Shown here piece by piece: positions 13,617 through 50,431 of a stretch of DNA of 64,000 nucleotides (the first letter of the stretch is position 1; the number at the start of each line of letters is the position of its first letter). Location: positions 13,705,767 to 13,769,766 of the forward strand of contig NC_087171.1 in NCBI RefSeq assembly GCF_035594125.1. Direction: 5' to 3'. The position numbers and the translations under genes were made by a program. This DNA is from Scylla paramamosain (Eukaryota > Arthropoda > Malacostraca > Decapoda > Portunidae). The notes beneath the pieces were generated by a model. The model saw nothing but the letters and a program-made list of their open reading frames with translations, was not told where the DNA came from and ran no database searches.

Positions 13617-13651
<35 letters not shown>
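13471..13651. repeat. Minisatellite of (CA)n plus a 46-bp unique unit
   Basis: Two near-identical units, each a CA tract followed by 'CGACTCGCTCTTTTTAAGTA' and 'TACGTATGCGTACACTCCCA', then a third CA tract. The unit is about 75 bp, so a microsatellite and its flank have been duplicated together. Confidence 0.9.
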
Positions 13652-13652
<1 letters not shown>

Positions 13653-13879
13653 GGACAGTAATCTTTCATACATAACACTGTGGCTATGATGAATTCAAAC
13701 TGACCTGCAGCACAATGATCAGATCACTATCTAGACCCACTCTCATACTTTTTTGTTATGATCACACGACTGACCGCCCAGCTCATTCTACAGTGTCGCA
13801 TGTAGAGCATATCTTAAGTTCCTACTTAGTGTTAATCATGTGGGGATGAACAGAAAATTACAAAACTTACATACATCCG

Positions 13880-14040
13880 GGGCTATATTATTAAACATTT
13901 CCGCATAACTGCCATCCCTACAACTTCTTACAGACTTATACATAGGCTATTATGGTTTTAAGAATGTTTTTTTCATGATTCTGGTGATCGCATAAGTGGA
14001 AAAAAAATTCTAAGAGAACCCGACGCTTAAAAATAGTCTT
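13880..14040. repeat. Dispersed repeat family, diverged copy
   Basis: It contains 'TTAAACATTTCCG', 'TTAAGAATGTTTTTTTCATG', 'ATTCTGGTGATCGCA' and 'CTAAGAGAACCCGA', matching the motif order of 8,347-8,545. Confidence 0.5.
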
Positions 14041-14846
14041 ACTGAGATAACGAAATGTTCGAGACAGCGTTCGTAGTGATATACGTAGTTACGGTGCACA
14101 ACTAGTGAATCCAAGCGAAATGAGGTGAAGGATGAGTGAGCAACACGACCTCTACACGTGCAGTTCTCAGCAGATCACGTGACTGCACACTAGACCTTCG
14201 ACTACTCCACTAATTCTGGTGGCCACTAAGACTACATGTTACCGATCACCACTGCAAGAAACATAGGTGCTAAGGTTGCCGGGTAGTTTCGCGTCAGCTG
14301 CCTGAGAGCGCGGCATGGGAGAGGCGGCATGGGACACGTGCACTGTGCGTGTGAGACATGTGAAGAGGTTTATCTGGCGGGACATCCATTCTTAACAGTT
14401 ACATACGGGGTAGCGTGTCCAAGAGCCAAGCGATGAGGCAAACTTTGAGTACCGCCTTGTTAGTGTTGTGTGAATGTTTACTTGATGATGTAAGGTAGTC
14501 TATAGAGAAGCTTTGAAGTGGGTGCAAATGAGATTACATAACATTACGAATATGTTCACACTGCTCAAGGAAAATAGGATGTCATTATCTGCGTATTTTA
14601 TTTCAAACTTCAATTCTTTAATTTCTTCCCAGTTTCTGAACTGAAATAAAATGTAAGTTGAAATAATTTATGTCAGATTTATTTCAAGTATATTACTAAA
14701 CGCACTAATCCGACTGATTCGATAGCAATTGTGATGTCTTGTGCTGATGTCTTTCTACCACACTAAGTAATGGAAACAACCCATTAACGTTTATCCCATC
14801 AAGCACAGACGTCCAGTACCTCCTTGGAAGACAAGCAATAATCTGG

Positions 14847-14849
<3 letters not shown>

Positions 14850-14914
<65 letters not shown>
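14850..14914. repeat. (GA)n microsatellite
   Basis: Perfect GA tract of about 64 bp. Confidence 0.95.
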
Positions 14915-14916
<2 letters not shown>

Positions 14917-15298
14917 CGTGGTGACGCCCGAACTGGGCAGCCAAGGACAAATGGTGCATTGCGGAATCTTAAAGAAGATGGGTAGTGGTGGCACTTGGAT
15001 ACGACTCTTTAAAAACTTGAATCATTCTATTAGCGATGGCTGTCTTGTACTGTGATAATCGAACCTAATTAACTTTTACCTATTCAATCAATTCTGGATA
15101 AAATACAAGCGAATCTACTCTAATTAAACTGAATCACTTTAAGAATACAATATTGAATTTAAATTTAATCAAGTTCTTTATTTTTTCAGCTATAATTTAG
15201 CTGAATTAATTGCGTTAAATGTTTCGTTTGAATATAACAAATATTGCCCAATTTTTCAATTTAAAAAGAAAAATAGTTTGATCATGTGTGGTTGTCGA

Positions 15299-15423
<125 letters not shown>

Positions 15424-15689
15424 CTGAAATCACATTGAAATAAAATATAATATAGATTAACAACAAAACGCCTTACACGCAGTCTGAGAAGAAAAGATAA
15501 CAGTTGTTGTTGAAGTGTCACATATCAGATACTACACATTTCCATGTTTTCAGTCACAAATATTGAGTTCACTTAGGCATCACAGTGCCAATGCTGATTA
15601 CATAAACACGTTAGAACTTCCACGTGGTATTTTTTTCCACGATTTGCTCACCCCTCAAGATGATGCCTAGGGAGCACTGGTGCACTCTT

Positions 15690-15691
<2 letters not shown>

Positions 15692-15770
<79 letters not shown>
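15692..15770. repeat. (CA)n microsatellite
   Basis: Perfect CA tract of about 79 bp. It is the source of three spurious frames. Confidence 0.96.
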
Positions 15771-15773
<3 letters not shown>

Positions 15774-16550
15774 GCTTCTGCCGAGAAACAAGGTCACATC
15801 TCAGTTTACTTGCGTATTTATTCAATGTCAGGTGTGCAGAAGCTCCAGCGTGGAAGAAGACCAGCCCCAAAGTTTGTCTCCGGCACGGTCAACTTTCAAT
15901 GTGACAGCTTGTGAAAGCGATCTATGACACCAGGTAAACAAACATCACTCAAGACTTGTAACAAACTAAATATGCACAATACATATATGAAATTCTACCT
16001 CAGTGGTCACAATGAAAAACTTTCCTAAAAAAAAATATCAACTCATTTCTTCCTTTCTTGAGAGAATACGACCACTTGTCTAGATTACTGTTTTCAAAGC
16101 GAATAAAATATACTAAAATGAAAATATCATCTGACCATTCGCTTTACTTCCTTTTCTTGTTACTATTGCATTTAAATGAGGTTTTATTTAAAAGGTCCGA
16201 ACCCATTTGCAATAACGTCGGTGAACTTAAATAAAAAAAAAAAAAAAACGTTTGCACACCTTCATAAACGTTGCATTGCCCCCCAGGATCAATCAATGAT
16301 GGATCTCTAGTAAGAAACACCAACCAGAGAGTGAAAGAAACATACTTGGTACATTACACTTTTTGATATATTAATATTGAAATTTGTACCTTAATACTCC
16401 ACACTGGTGTCAACCAACATTCAGTCAGTGAGACGATACTGCCAGTCAACCGATACTAGGATACTTTCAAGTGACCAATAGCGAACATCGACATTGATAT
16501 TTATATAAAACTACAGAAGTATAGTGGCGTAATGCCAGAAAACGGAGCTG

Positions 16551-16668
<118 letters not shown>

Positions 16669-18499
16669 TATTTATTTTTTTCCAGTGTTATCGTGTAGTC
16701 ATAAGTATAACTATACTTTAGTGTGCAAAATTATTATTAAATTTCATGAATACAAAAGTAAAATAGAAATGCATGTTACTATTAGTAAAAGAAATAATAA
16801 CACGCTATAATACAATGCCAACACTCGTGTTGCGTTCAGCTACCTTAGAAACCCATTGTGGCATAGATCAATAAGAATATCAAGTCGTCTATCCATGAAC
16901 GTGGCAAGATTATGAGGTGGAATAATCGTATATTAACAAACATCATTCTTGTCCTAAATGCATTGTCCCCACAATAGTACGCTTCGCTTTGCTTGGTTGA
17001 GTCATACAAAGAAACCTATTTGGTGCACATACTTCGGACAGGATCAATGGTGGCGACTCAGCAACTAGTGACGTCAACCCCTTCCTTCGTGCACAGCCAT
17101 CCATGAACGAAGGTGACTGAAAATTTCTAACTGACCAATAAAATACATCTCATACTGTCAAGGCAAAGGAAGGGATGAGTGTAGCGGTTGTTCAAAAACC
17201 TCTTCACAACGCACAGACAAAGTTGTGTGTTACGCAAGTATTGATTAAACTGGATCGATGAAATAATTATTTCGAATGGCGTAGTATACACGACGGAGGG
17301 GACTAAATGGTTAGCTATCAAACCACATTCAGTGTGAGGCAGCGCAGTGTAGTGCCTATCAGAGCTGGTCTATGATCTATGTGCGTACGTTGCGTTTTGG
17401 ACGGAAATCACTGCAGTATGAATAGGAATACTGGAACAGGCGCAAGTTCATCCTGAGAATTTCCGCGTGCACCACAAACTCTCGAGCTAGATTATTTATC
17501 TCTTATTGATTTAATGTATCTTTTCAATTATATAATAATACAATTATACAATGATGGAGAGCTCTTTAAGTACAGATATAGTATCTATAATACTATCTAT
17601 AGTGCAAATATGTTATCTACACTGTTCCTGCTTCTATACTGTATCTACAAATGTATCAGATATTTACACAGACCGTAACTAACAAATTACATACTATTTA
17701 CCAACTATTACGTGAAAATAACTTACAAGTCCGCTATGAAGTAGGATAGAAATTTTAAGACAATTTTGTTAAATCCTTTATTTATCTATTTATTTTTATC
17801 TTATTTTATTTATTTATTTATTATTTATTTACTTATTTATTTATTTATTTTTTATTTTATTATTATTATTATTTTTTTATATGGGACAGGAGAACACAAA
17901 GTTTAACACTGAAAGTATTCAGTGTATTATAAACTCTGTTTTTACAATTACATGATATTTGGAATTCATCCCATATTCAAGAGTGATCCTCAGTGGGCGG
18001 TTGGTATTCCTTTCTTGGGAGAAAAAAAAAGAAAAAAAGTTGATATAAAAGACGTTACTCAAGTTACTCTTAAATGAAGACAAATACATGATTTTTTATT
18101 TTATTTACATCGTTATTGGTAGAAACAATAATGTATTTTGCTATTTAAGAATATTCGTAGTATTTGCAACACAGTACTTTCTTTCTATAAGAAAATCAAA
18201 TGAGGGACATTGGAGTATTAACCCCGGTAAGATTTCTGAGCTGCAAATATAAGCAGCGATTCGAGAAGACAGAATATATACCTACAAGATGTCTGCTCAC
18301 ATTGTCATACACGATACCACTGACGGATGGCAGATGGTCATGAAGCCCACCAATTATATCCTCATGACGACCGATATCATATCTCTTCAGATCAGATCGA
18401 ACTAATTTACATTTGCAATATACATCTTAAAATCCAATGATAATTTTTTCCATCTTAGCATTTCAGCATCACCACTCTCATTATTTCACCAACCACTGG

Positions 18500-18960
18500 A
18501 GAACAGTCTCTCCAATCATCAACCATCATTGCCGGCTACCCGTCTACCTAAGGCCATCCTTTTGAAACTTCTCATCTCATCTCTCCATCTAGCTCTCAGA
18601 GATACTTGTTTTCTGTTACCATCTCTACCTTGGAATTATGTTACACTAATTGCTCATCTGTTAACTGTTCGGCTCACGACGTGTCCTGCCTGATTCTAGC
18701 TTATTCACTGTGTCTTCTTCATCTTTGGTTTGCTCCCTAATCGTATAAGTTCTCTTCTTATCTTTCCATATTGTGTTGAGCATTGTATTCCCTTTAAGGA
18801 TTCTGAGGTTTCGTTTCTGCTTTCGTGGCATTCCTGGTTTCCTATCACGCATTAAAACTGGTAGAATGCAGCATTGATATTTTTTTCTCTTCCGAAAGAA
18901 TGGGAAATAGCTTCTCATACCGTTTTGTTTTGTTTATCTAAAACACTCCGTTCTACCGCT
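18500..18960 (-). mobile_element. RTE-like LINE reverse-transcriptase C-terminal remnant
   Basis: The minus strand encodes, with stops, 'QAGHVVSRTVNR' followed by 'FQGRDGNRKQ' and 'RARWRDEMRSF'. This corresponds to the conserved tail 'AGHV.RR.DNRW....EWQPRDGKR..GRP..RWRDEI' of RTE/BovB-type reverse transcriptases. A related tail lies at 30,785-30,960. No intact domain remains. Confidence 0.6.
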
Positions 18961-18999
18961 AACCTTTTTTACATGATATGAACCTTCAGTACGTGTCTA

Positions 19000-20330
19000 A
19001 GTAGTGTATTTTTTCCCTTCCTGATCAGTCGAGTCGCATCAGCCGACATTCTGCTCAACAACATTATTCAATTGATACACAATTCGAAATTTCTTCTACT
19101 GCAAGGGAACGCTCTCAAAGGCAAATCAACAGAAAATCATGGTAGAGCAAACACATCGTCCCTTCTTCCGGCAGTGGTGTGTGGCATCGCCTGCTAAGCA
19201 CAGTCGGTCGGTCAGTGCCCTTCCCGTCCTGGAGGATGTGCCTGTCATCACACTCCACTTCGCCCAACTCCATATTCATGTCTCAGCCTTGGGATGGTCA
19301 AATTGCCCAGTGATCACAAGTAAACATTTCGCTTCAGTTTATGGCCAGCTTTATTGAATACATCGTCGTTGTCATCATTCCCTCCCCATCTCTATCATCT
19401 AAAACATCTGCATTACATTTATATCACTTTACAAGCTCCTCCATCAGCCATCGGCAACAGTACTACGATAACGATGAACACAATAAGAAAGCAATATATT
19501 AATGGCTTGTATCAACCCAGGTTTCAAAGCTTCAGAAAGTTTCTTCTCTACTCTGGGTTCCACTCCAGCAAGCACCTCTTCAGACACTGACTATAGTGTT
19601 CACTCTAAGAAAATCTTTGAACTCATTGTATTTTCTACATTTAAATCAGCCATCATCTTCTCACATTGACCATAATGGACATAGTGTGGTGGTCTTAAAA
19701 AGCTTGGATCAAATCTTTATTTTTTAGCAGTCCTTCCTCTACACTACTCCAATGTATTCAGTAACTACCAAAACTACTCGTACACCGCATACTGACATAA
19801 ACATGCTTATGTAGGGTTTTCTACGTAACGTCGACATTTTCACATGAAATAGGCCTGCATTCCTCAATGATCATCAGGATATTAAGGATATCGCGTACGC
19901 CATAACCAAGACTGCTCCCTTCATCCCCCACCCAAAGTTTGCAAGCGTGTCGATGTGTGTTCTGGATCTCATGGATAACATGATTTGTAACACGATGTAA
20001 CACGATTTTTGTCTTTGACAAGCAAGTGTTATTTTTCAACTCTTTTCATTGTAAAACAATAGAAAATGTCCATTATTCTTGTCAAACTTTGTTTTTGTGG
20101 CTTTTAAAATCATTTTTTGCCCCAAAATAGCTAAATTTCACCATTTTTCCCAGATGCTGTCACTGAGAACTTTTTTGCTCCTATCTTGATGAATTGATCA
20201 TATATGTAGCAGAATGAATCTGGAGAATGATTGCAGCCTCTTGATGCTACTTCATCTCTTGTGATGTGTCTTCTCAGGCAGCCAAATCAGAACGGATTGG
20301 TGGTCTGCAAGCCCCTACTTTTATATTGTC
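19000..20330. other. No supportable gene
   Basis: Short open frames (such as 19,139-19,357) have no recognisable domain and no paired splice sites. I see nothing else here. Confidence 0.45.
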
Positions 20331-20339
20331 AAGCAGTAC

Positions 20340-20660
20340 TCTAGAATATTCTTAGTCTTTCTAGAATGTGTTCCAGAATGTTCTCAATCTTTCTAGAATA
20401 TTCTTGAAACTACTTTAGAATATTCTTAATTATTCTAGAAAATTCTTGTAGATTCTAGAAAATTCTTCATACTTCTACATATTTCTACTGTATTCCAGAA
20501 AGTTTTAGAATACTCTGGAAATGTTTACATTGAATATAATCTACTAAAATGTTCTAGAAATTTCTAAAAGTGTCTGGTACAACATTCTGGAAGATTTAAA
20601 ATTTCTGAAATATAAGCAAATTCTTCTAAATATGAGAAATTTCTTGCTAGATCTGGTCAG
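20340..20660. repeat. Degenerate TTCTAGAA array (heat-shock-element-like)
   Basis: About 320 bp dominated by irregularly spaced TTCTAGAA, TTCCAGAA and AATATTCT motifs. Several are exact heat-shock-element trimers of the form TTCnnGAAnnTTC: 20,371-20,383, 20,391-20,403 (continuing to a fourth unit, GAA, at 20,406-20,408), 20,433-20,445 and 20,453-20,465. It looks like an old, decayed short-unit satellite. No heat-shock gene is visible nearby, so a regulatory role is only a possibility. Confidence 0.75.
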
Positions 20661-21124
20661 TTCAAGAATTATCCTAATAAAATCAAAAATCTTTAGAGCA
20701 CTTTATATTCTTTCTTTCATTGTTTTAACTTATTTGCAGTATTTCAAAAGCAATTAAATAAGCAACTGAGATTTTGCAAAGGTTTTTACTTGACATGAAA
20801 ATCAATAGTAACCCATACTATAATGAAATAAGGCAAAAATGTAAATTCATTGTTCTAATCACAAAAGCAAAGTTTTAGGATCAAAATAACAGAAAAATTA
20901 TGGCCAAGGACAAGAAAAAAGTGAAATTTTGTTACATAGTGTAATCGAAAATTATGCTCTTTAAGCGAGCACGAAGCACTCAATGCTTATAAACCGACTG
21001 TTGCAAATCATAACACATGAAAACTCAAATATATCGAACAGAATAGGTTTATGACCAAAATTCAATTAAATTAATCAAGAAATAAAGCCATTTCTTCTTT
21101 TCAATGTTGAATCTTTTTGTTCTT

Positions 21125-21224
<100 letters not shown>

Positions 21225-21633
21225 GTTCGTGACCTAGAGCGCGGGTAAGCTCTTCAGCTTAATGAAGGTCCCTTCGGTCGCCTCTATTTTGTACGGACTC
21301 GCTCGCTCGTGGTGACTCAGGCAGGATGTTTTAGCCTTCCATTTAGTGGAGCATCTTATCAAACGCCGTACCAATGTCCAGGTATGTAAGAGATGGGAAG
21401 GTCAGAGAATGCAGTATACTTACCAGTTAATTACGGAGATGGATAAAATGTATATATGACATATTACACCATGCTATAGGTAAACAAGAGTCAGTCAAGA
21501 AAAGCAACTACTTAGCTACAATGACTTTTGAAAAAAAGAAATATATAAAAAAATAAATAAAAATAAACAACTAAATAAATAGTGTCAGAGTGAATGTCTA
21601 CATAAGCAAACTCCAGTAAACATTTAAAAAAAA

Positions 21634-21798
21634 GTGTGTGTGTGTGTGTGTGTGTGATTCATTCACGGTCTTGATGAGTACGCGTTGGACCTTTAATCGC
21701 TGGCTATTAACCTCTCGGGGAGAGCTGTGGGGCTCATTAAATAATCCGACTTACGGGTATGGCTGAGACCTTCCATCTACTACACCACCCATTTGCTT

Positions 21799-21850
<52 letters not shown>
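21634..21850 (+). repeat. (TG)n-linked dispersed repeat, copy 3
   Basis: A short TG tract, then a 'CACGGTCTTGATGAGTACGC' segment, 'GCTGGCTATTAACCTC', 'GGGGAGAGCTGTGGGGCTCA' and a second TG tract at 21,802-21,849. It aligns best with copy 1 read on its minus strand. Confidence 0.6.
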
Positions 21851-21851
<1 letters not shown>

Positions 21852-22213
21852 CTGAGTTCACTTACTGTTGTCGAGATGGAAGTCCATAGCCCTTCAAGTC
21901 TTGAAGCGTAGTATCTTTGTCCTGGATTTTCCCAGAAGTCGTACTGAGCTTCATACAGCATATGGTCTGGGGACAAAAGAAAGTTCATTATTTACAAAAC
22001 AGAACTCAAGTAACTGAATAATGACAAAGCAAAACATAATCATGAACACATGGTGGTGGCGCGCCTTGCGAGGGTTAGGAGGGCGGAGACACTCCTACCG
22101 ATGCTGTGTCCCTGACCTGCATTGCTGTATTGTTATTGTTGCTGATGCCGCCACTGCCGCATCCTTGGGCTGCCTCACCTACCATGGCGGGTACCTACAC
22201 CAACACGTAGTAG

Positions 22214-22215
<2 letters not shown>

Positions 22216-22291
<76 letters not shown>

Positions 22292-22493
22292 AGACACGGA
22301 GAAACAAAAATATGGCTGGAGTGTTTTATATCCTTATCACTAAAGGGTTGCACGAAAACTATATTATTCCCGTTATATTTTCTGAGGTGAAACTTGGCTG
22401 CTACAGATGAGCGCTGAGTTATTGATTCATTATTCACATTATAGGAACTCATTATAATGCATACTACGGGAAGGGGGCGGTTCCATTCAGATA

Positions 22494-22534
<41 letters not shown>
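22216..22534. repeat. (TA)n and (CA)n microsatellites
   Basis: TA at 22,216-22,287 and CA at about 22,496-22,534. Both generate spurious frames. Confidence 0.95.
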
Positions 22535-22537
<3 letters not shown>

Positions 22538-22723
22538 GATTATTAGATAGATGTATAGTATACATACATACACACATACATATGTACATACATACATATA
22601 TACATGCATAGATTTATAGATAGAATTTGATCAACATTGAAATGAATCTCTCGACGTTGACTGAAAACGAGCTACGTTCATGTCTAAGTTTAAATTCTAT
22701 CTATTATCGAATGAGATACTGTG

Positions 22724-22728
<5 letters not shown>

Positions 22729-22776
<48 letters not shown>
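22729..22776. repeat. (GA)n microsatellite
   Basis: GA tract of about 48 bp followed by a G run. Confidence 0.94.
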
Positions 22777-22777
<1 letters not shown>

Positions 22778-23129
22778 GATTGGGGGGGGGGGGAGAAAGT
22801 GTGTTGCGCGATAAAGGTCCGTAAAGGTAGTAGGTCTCTCCTTCGCTCACGTCCCAACCACCAGTGACTCAGATTTACTCACGCTCTGAACGAATCTCTG
22901 AGATAATAACATAACCTTTCACCATGAGCATACAAATTTTCTTCTTAGCGAGTAACTATCCGTGTCGATCATACAATATAAGTGATGATAAACATATTTA
23001 CACTAAAAAACAACATCGATTTCTCACACCATTTTGTTATTGATCAAGCTATGGACTAGACGGGATCATCAGTTTTCTTATTGATTATGAAGAAGAGTGA
23101 AAACCAACGTATTGCAGTGGGCGTGTGAG

Positions 23130-23310
23130 CGAGCGAGGCTCCACTAGCTGTGCACGTGATCAGACTGGGGAGAGAGGACGCAGAGCACGGCCTGTCCACG
23201 TGAACAACCACCACGGCCGGCGCTCATTGGTTCCGTGGCCGCGCCCACGCCTCTCATTGGTCGGCCTCGCCACCCGCCCTTCTCGTCACGTCTCTTAACC
23301 CAATGCAATG
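23130..23310 (+). promoter_or_regulatory. Candidate promoter region of the KLF10/11-like gene
   Basis: A GC-rich island in an AT-rich neighbourhood. It contains two inverted CCAAT boxes (ATTGG at 23,226-23,230 and 23,256-23,260) about 30 bp apart and GC/CACCC-type boxes such as CCGCGCCCACGCC between them. It lies about 1.7 kb upstream of the first recognised coding exon of the plus-strand zinc-finger gene. Orientation and start site are inferred. It could serve an unrecognised minus-strand transcript instead. Confidence 0.4.
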
Positions 23311-24962
23311 CACACCTTCGCAATACAGACATTTCAGGTTAGTTGTTATTAATCGATCGGCCATTTTTCTAGCAAGAAAGTCTGCAAACGCTCTTCCGAT
23401 AAACAGCATTTTCAAGTACGACTAAATTTCTTTGTAAATCAAACCCAAGACTGTGCAGCAAATAATAGTGAAAGATACAGGTTGTGACGACACTCAGGAA
23501 CTACTGCTTGGGGGAGAGAGAGGCAGCTGAACGTGTGAGGAGGACCGCGTCCCTATATGTGTCCTGGTGGATATGTGTGGTGGATGTGCGGATTATTGTC
23601 GCAGTGCCACAACTGGAATACTACAAACACTGTATTTTGTGCATTCCCAAGATGAAGAAGCAAATTATGATAAAGCATTATTGTCCACAGCAGTACGACA
23701 GGAACCCAAAGGTACTGAACATGCCGTTGTCCTCATGGGAAACACTGAAGGGAGAAATGATATAGCACAAGATTGAAATTAGTTACGTAGACTAGGCCGA
23801 CTTCTCTTGGTCTATTTTGCGAATCAAAATTATATCTTCCCATAGTATCGTATAAGTCAGAGTGAGGGTGACGTACAGGCCAGTGGAAGAAAGAAAGAAA
23901 AAAAATGAAGTTTGAGTACGAATGTGTCTTTAAACTGCGACTTTGTTCTTTCACACCTGCGAAGAGCTTTATCATACTCTGCTAGGTAGCTGTATGTGCT
24001 GTACTGCAAAGAGCTTCTTTATTATACTCTTATAGGTTGCTGTATGTACTGTTCATCTTCAAGCAAGTATCGAGTATTTACGGCAATGGTTAATATTTTA
24101 AAGCTTCTCGTGTATGTGCACATAATGTAAAACCGAGGAATGGTGTTGTGAGAAGACGAGTGTTCAAAGCAGACTGCATAATCGTAGTGACAACATTTAA
24201 AGTTCCCGCTTCAGGACAACCTTCCTCAGCCGTCAGACAAAGGCCGCGGTGCATGGAGTTACGTGTTAACAAAGTAATCTGATAGTGTTGCATCGATTTT
24301 TTTTTTTTTTTTTTTTTTATGTGCGCAATTTCTGAGTACTAGAATGAAAGTGGTTAAACGTGAGATTGTGATGGAGAGGTATGAGGGGGAAACTATTCTA
24401 AGTTCATTCACATGTCCATCACGTGGTCTTCCATTTTTTTTTTTTTTTCTTCAGGACGATAAATTGCTGTTATATGTACTAATTACACACCATTACATGT
24501 ATATTACTCTCATACGCGATTTCTTTCGTGTCAGACAGTATAAATAAGTGAGCAAAAACCCGTTACTGAGTAACAATAGTGTCTTGCCACCCGCGGCCCC
24601 TGGCAGGCGCCGTGCTGTCTGGCTGGGACGCGCGGGCTAGAAATTTGGTAGCGCTGGCGCAGAGTTGAAGCTCCATCGCTTTCACTTTATAAAGCGTGTC
24701 TAAGTTATCGAAATTTAAATTATTAGCATTCTGAAGCAAATTAATCGTCAAAATGTTTCTTACATCGGTGTGTGTGTGTGTGTGTGTATGAACCAATAAT
24801 TATGAAACCTGAAGGCTGAAAGTCGGCATCTGATCAACCACTGGAAGTAGAATACTGCGTATGGTACCGACGTAATTTTAAATTAGGTTGGATTTGGAGA
24901 TTACTAGTTTATCACTATATTGGTGGATGTTCGCTCATTTTTTTCTTTACATTTCCTTTCAG

Positions 24963-27441
<2,479 letters not shown>

Positions 27442-27708
27442 CCTGATCTCACTTGGTATGCCAAGATAGGGAGGTATTGATATTAAGTGCTATTTGTAAA
27501 GTTTGAAGGTGAAAAATCTATTTTAACTAATGGACCAATGATTAGATTAAGTATTAAGGTTTTGATGTTCATTAAGTTTTAAAGGGTATTGTTTTTACTA
27601 GTTTTCAACTTTGTACAGGGAACATTATGTTAAAAAAGTATAGCAATATAATATGTAAATTATTCAGTTAATTATGTACCTATGCAGTTCATGGTCTTTA
27701 AAATATGT

Positions 27709-27714
27709 AATAAA
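27709..27714 (+). terminator. Polyadenylation signal AATAAA of the zinc-finger gene
   Basis: A canonical AATAAA lies about 270 bp after the stop codon in an AT-rich 3' UTR. A TATTTATTTA element of AU-rich destabilising type lies at about 27,817-27,826, so a later site may also be used. Confidence 0.5.
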
Positions 27715-28364
27715 GTAAATTTATTAAAAAATTATGTAATTCCTACTTTAAGAAAGTCAGAGACCGATGTCCTTGAGTTTTATAATTCTGAACACTACCA
27801 AATTTAATGTGATACCTATTTATTTAATGTTTGTTGTATGTGATTTCTTCACATCCAAAGATGTAAGATTTTATATTCTTTGTAATATATAACCACTGAA
27901 AGTGGGATAATTGAATGGGTTTATTTATCCTTGAAAATGATCATGATTTATAGGGAAATTTGCCTTGCAAAGTCAGCAGTTGGAGTTCATCATTACCCTT
28001 CCTAAAGTACAATGACAATGACTTGTCCAAGTTGCTTCACTTAGCATGTGTACTCATTGATTGATTCTGAATTCTAAAAACTGTTAAACCTGAAGTCTGC
28101 TACCATTGAAGAGCAGGACATTCCACCTATGTGATGTCTTGTACTGTACCCTCTTGGAGCATCTTAACGGAATGGTTATAGGAGCAGCAGTCTCCATTTC
28201 TGCCAATTCAAATAAACCCTCTGCTTTTTCATTTACATCCTACTTACCATGCCTCCTATTATAATATTTCCAGCTTTTCATATATTCAATCAACATTATC
28301 CCTTCTCCCTTCCTAAATTTTCCTTAGAGACATTATTCCAAAACTTCTCTTTCCCCTTTCTTTA

Positions 28365-28612
28365 TTCATGTTTATAGAAGTATACGTATAAACATAAATG
28401 TATAGTAATGAAAGAAATCTATAAGAACACTGTCAGTACAGATACATGAAATAATAAGAAAATATCAATAAATATATTCAAATATATATTCATGTTTATA
28501 GGAGTATACATATAAACATAAATGTATAGTAATGAAAGAAATCTATAAGAACACTGTCTGTCAGTACAAAGATACATGAAATAATAAGAAAATATCAATA
28601 AATATATTCAAA
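28365..28612. repeat. Tandem duplication of a 124-bp unit
   Basis: Units 28,365-28,488 and 28,489-28,612 are nearly identical, both starting 'TTCATGTTTATAG' and ending 'AATATATTCAAA'. A few substitutions and a small balanced indel separate them. It lies in the intergenic gap between the two convergent genes. Confidence 0.93.
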
Positions 28613-28840
28613 AGGTTACTATTTCTCCCAAATTGTTTCTTGCATTACTGAAGTGAATACTGTTAGCCAAATCACAGCAAAATATTAATTTTCAAGTCTT
28701 TAATGCAATACAAAAAAGTCATACTTATCACAACAGTGCCCTAGTTATGAGTGAACACTTTGTAATATGTTGATCACTCCCAGCCATCAAAAACAAAGGA
28801 ATGACTTTCAAATTAATTCATACAGAACTGAGGACATGAC

Positions 28841-28877
<37 letters not shown>

Positions 28878-29012
28878 AAACACATTGTTTTATACAGTAA
28901 AACTTCCATAAACCAAACTATATGAAGTGAGGTGGCCAACAGTTTATCTGAAAGTTCAGTTTATCTGAAAATATAAATTTTCGGCCAGTTTCTATGTACA
29001 TGGACAAGTACA

Positions 29013-29018
29013 TTTATT
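29013..29018 (-). terminator. Possible polyadenylation signal of the ICE2-like gene
   Basis: AATAAA on the minus strand about 415 bp after the proposed stop codon. Other AT-rich hexamers are close by, so the choice is uncertain. Confidence 0.25.
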
Positions 29019-29432
29019 GTTATTTACACCATATTTGTTAGCACATTATGATCTCCAACATAGATATTTACAGCATATTTTGTTATTACATACTGGATAC
29101 AACACACTAACTGGTCACTTGAGAGTTCACTTAACATTATGCAACTACACACTTAGTATTCACTGAAGAGCTCACAAACTGTACACAACACACTGGTCAC
29201 ATGAGAGCTAACATAACATTATACACTGTACTACTAGTATATTTTTGTCAAAGATGTTGGCTGGTGGCTTTAGTGTGACTGGGGATGGAATGGAGCTGGA
29301 CAGACTGGCTGAGGAGGTTGATAAGGGCATTCAGCTTATCCAATTATTCAGCTTATTCAGGTTCAGTTTAGGGAGGTTTTACTGTATATATCAGTGACTT
29401 GTCTGAACTTTACTCACTTCTAAATGATGTCT

Positions 29433-49727
<20,295 letters not shown>

Positions 49728-50431
49728 ACTCAATAAAAGTACTGTAGTTCATTAATGGGTCTTCCAGACGGAAAATAAGTAAAAGATTGATACTACTGAG
49801 AACGAGTTCCTGGAACAACACAGACACGAGGCGCGCCAAGCTAGTTTGTTGACATTACGTGTGTCTGAATCCGGATGTGACTGGATTCACGTGTCGCTTT
49901 TGTAACGGTGTTTAACTTGCTTCTGGCTAGCACCTTCATCTTTCTTCCTTACCAGAGAAGGAGTCGCAGTAACTGATTAAAATTCTTTTATACACTGATG
50001 AAAAAGACTACACGAAAGATTAACGACCAGGATTCTAACTCATGATCCGACCACATCTGCCATCACTTAAAGAGTGCACTTAGTGAACATTCATATCAAT
50101 TAAACCGCGTCGTCACACCTTTGCTATAAAAAATAAATAAATAAAAAATACCGTTTAAGTATCAGAAAATACAAACATGAGCAACACCAGAACAAATATC
50201 ATTATAGACATCTTTATAATATTACCTCGCCATAACACCTATTACAAATACTACATGGAAATAAAAACAACAACCACCGTTTAAGTATTTATGTATAAGC
50301 AAATACAAACATGGCAAACAGAAGAAGTACCATTATCATATTTGATATTACGAAAAAAATAAAAAAAAATGGCGATAGCACTTGACTCTCATGGGCATTA
50401 AGTGTTTAAACAACGCTAAAATGATATTGAA

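Noticed and set aside
23484..23776. First exon of the KLF gene in the frames at 23,484-23,776
   Set aside because: Possible donors give a phase that does not fit exon 24,963, and no KLF-like residues appear.
24888..24962. Start of the KLF protein at 24,888
   Set aside because: The codon is TTG, and the segment before 24,963 reads as a pyrimidine-rich intron end with a TTTCAG acceptor.
28365..28612. CRISPR-like direct repeats
   Set aside because: Only two 124-bp units without spacers in a eukaryotic genome; a simple tandem duplication.
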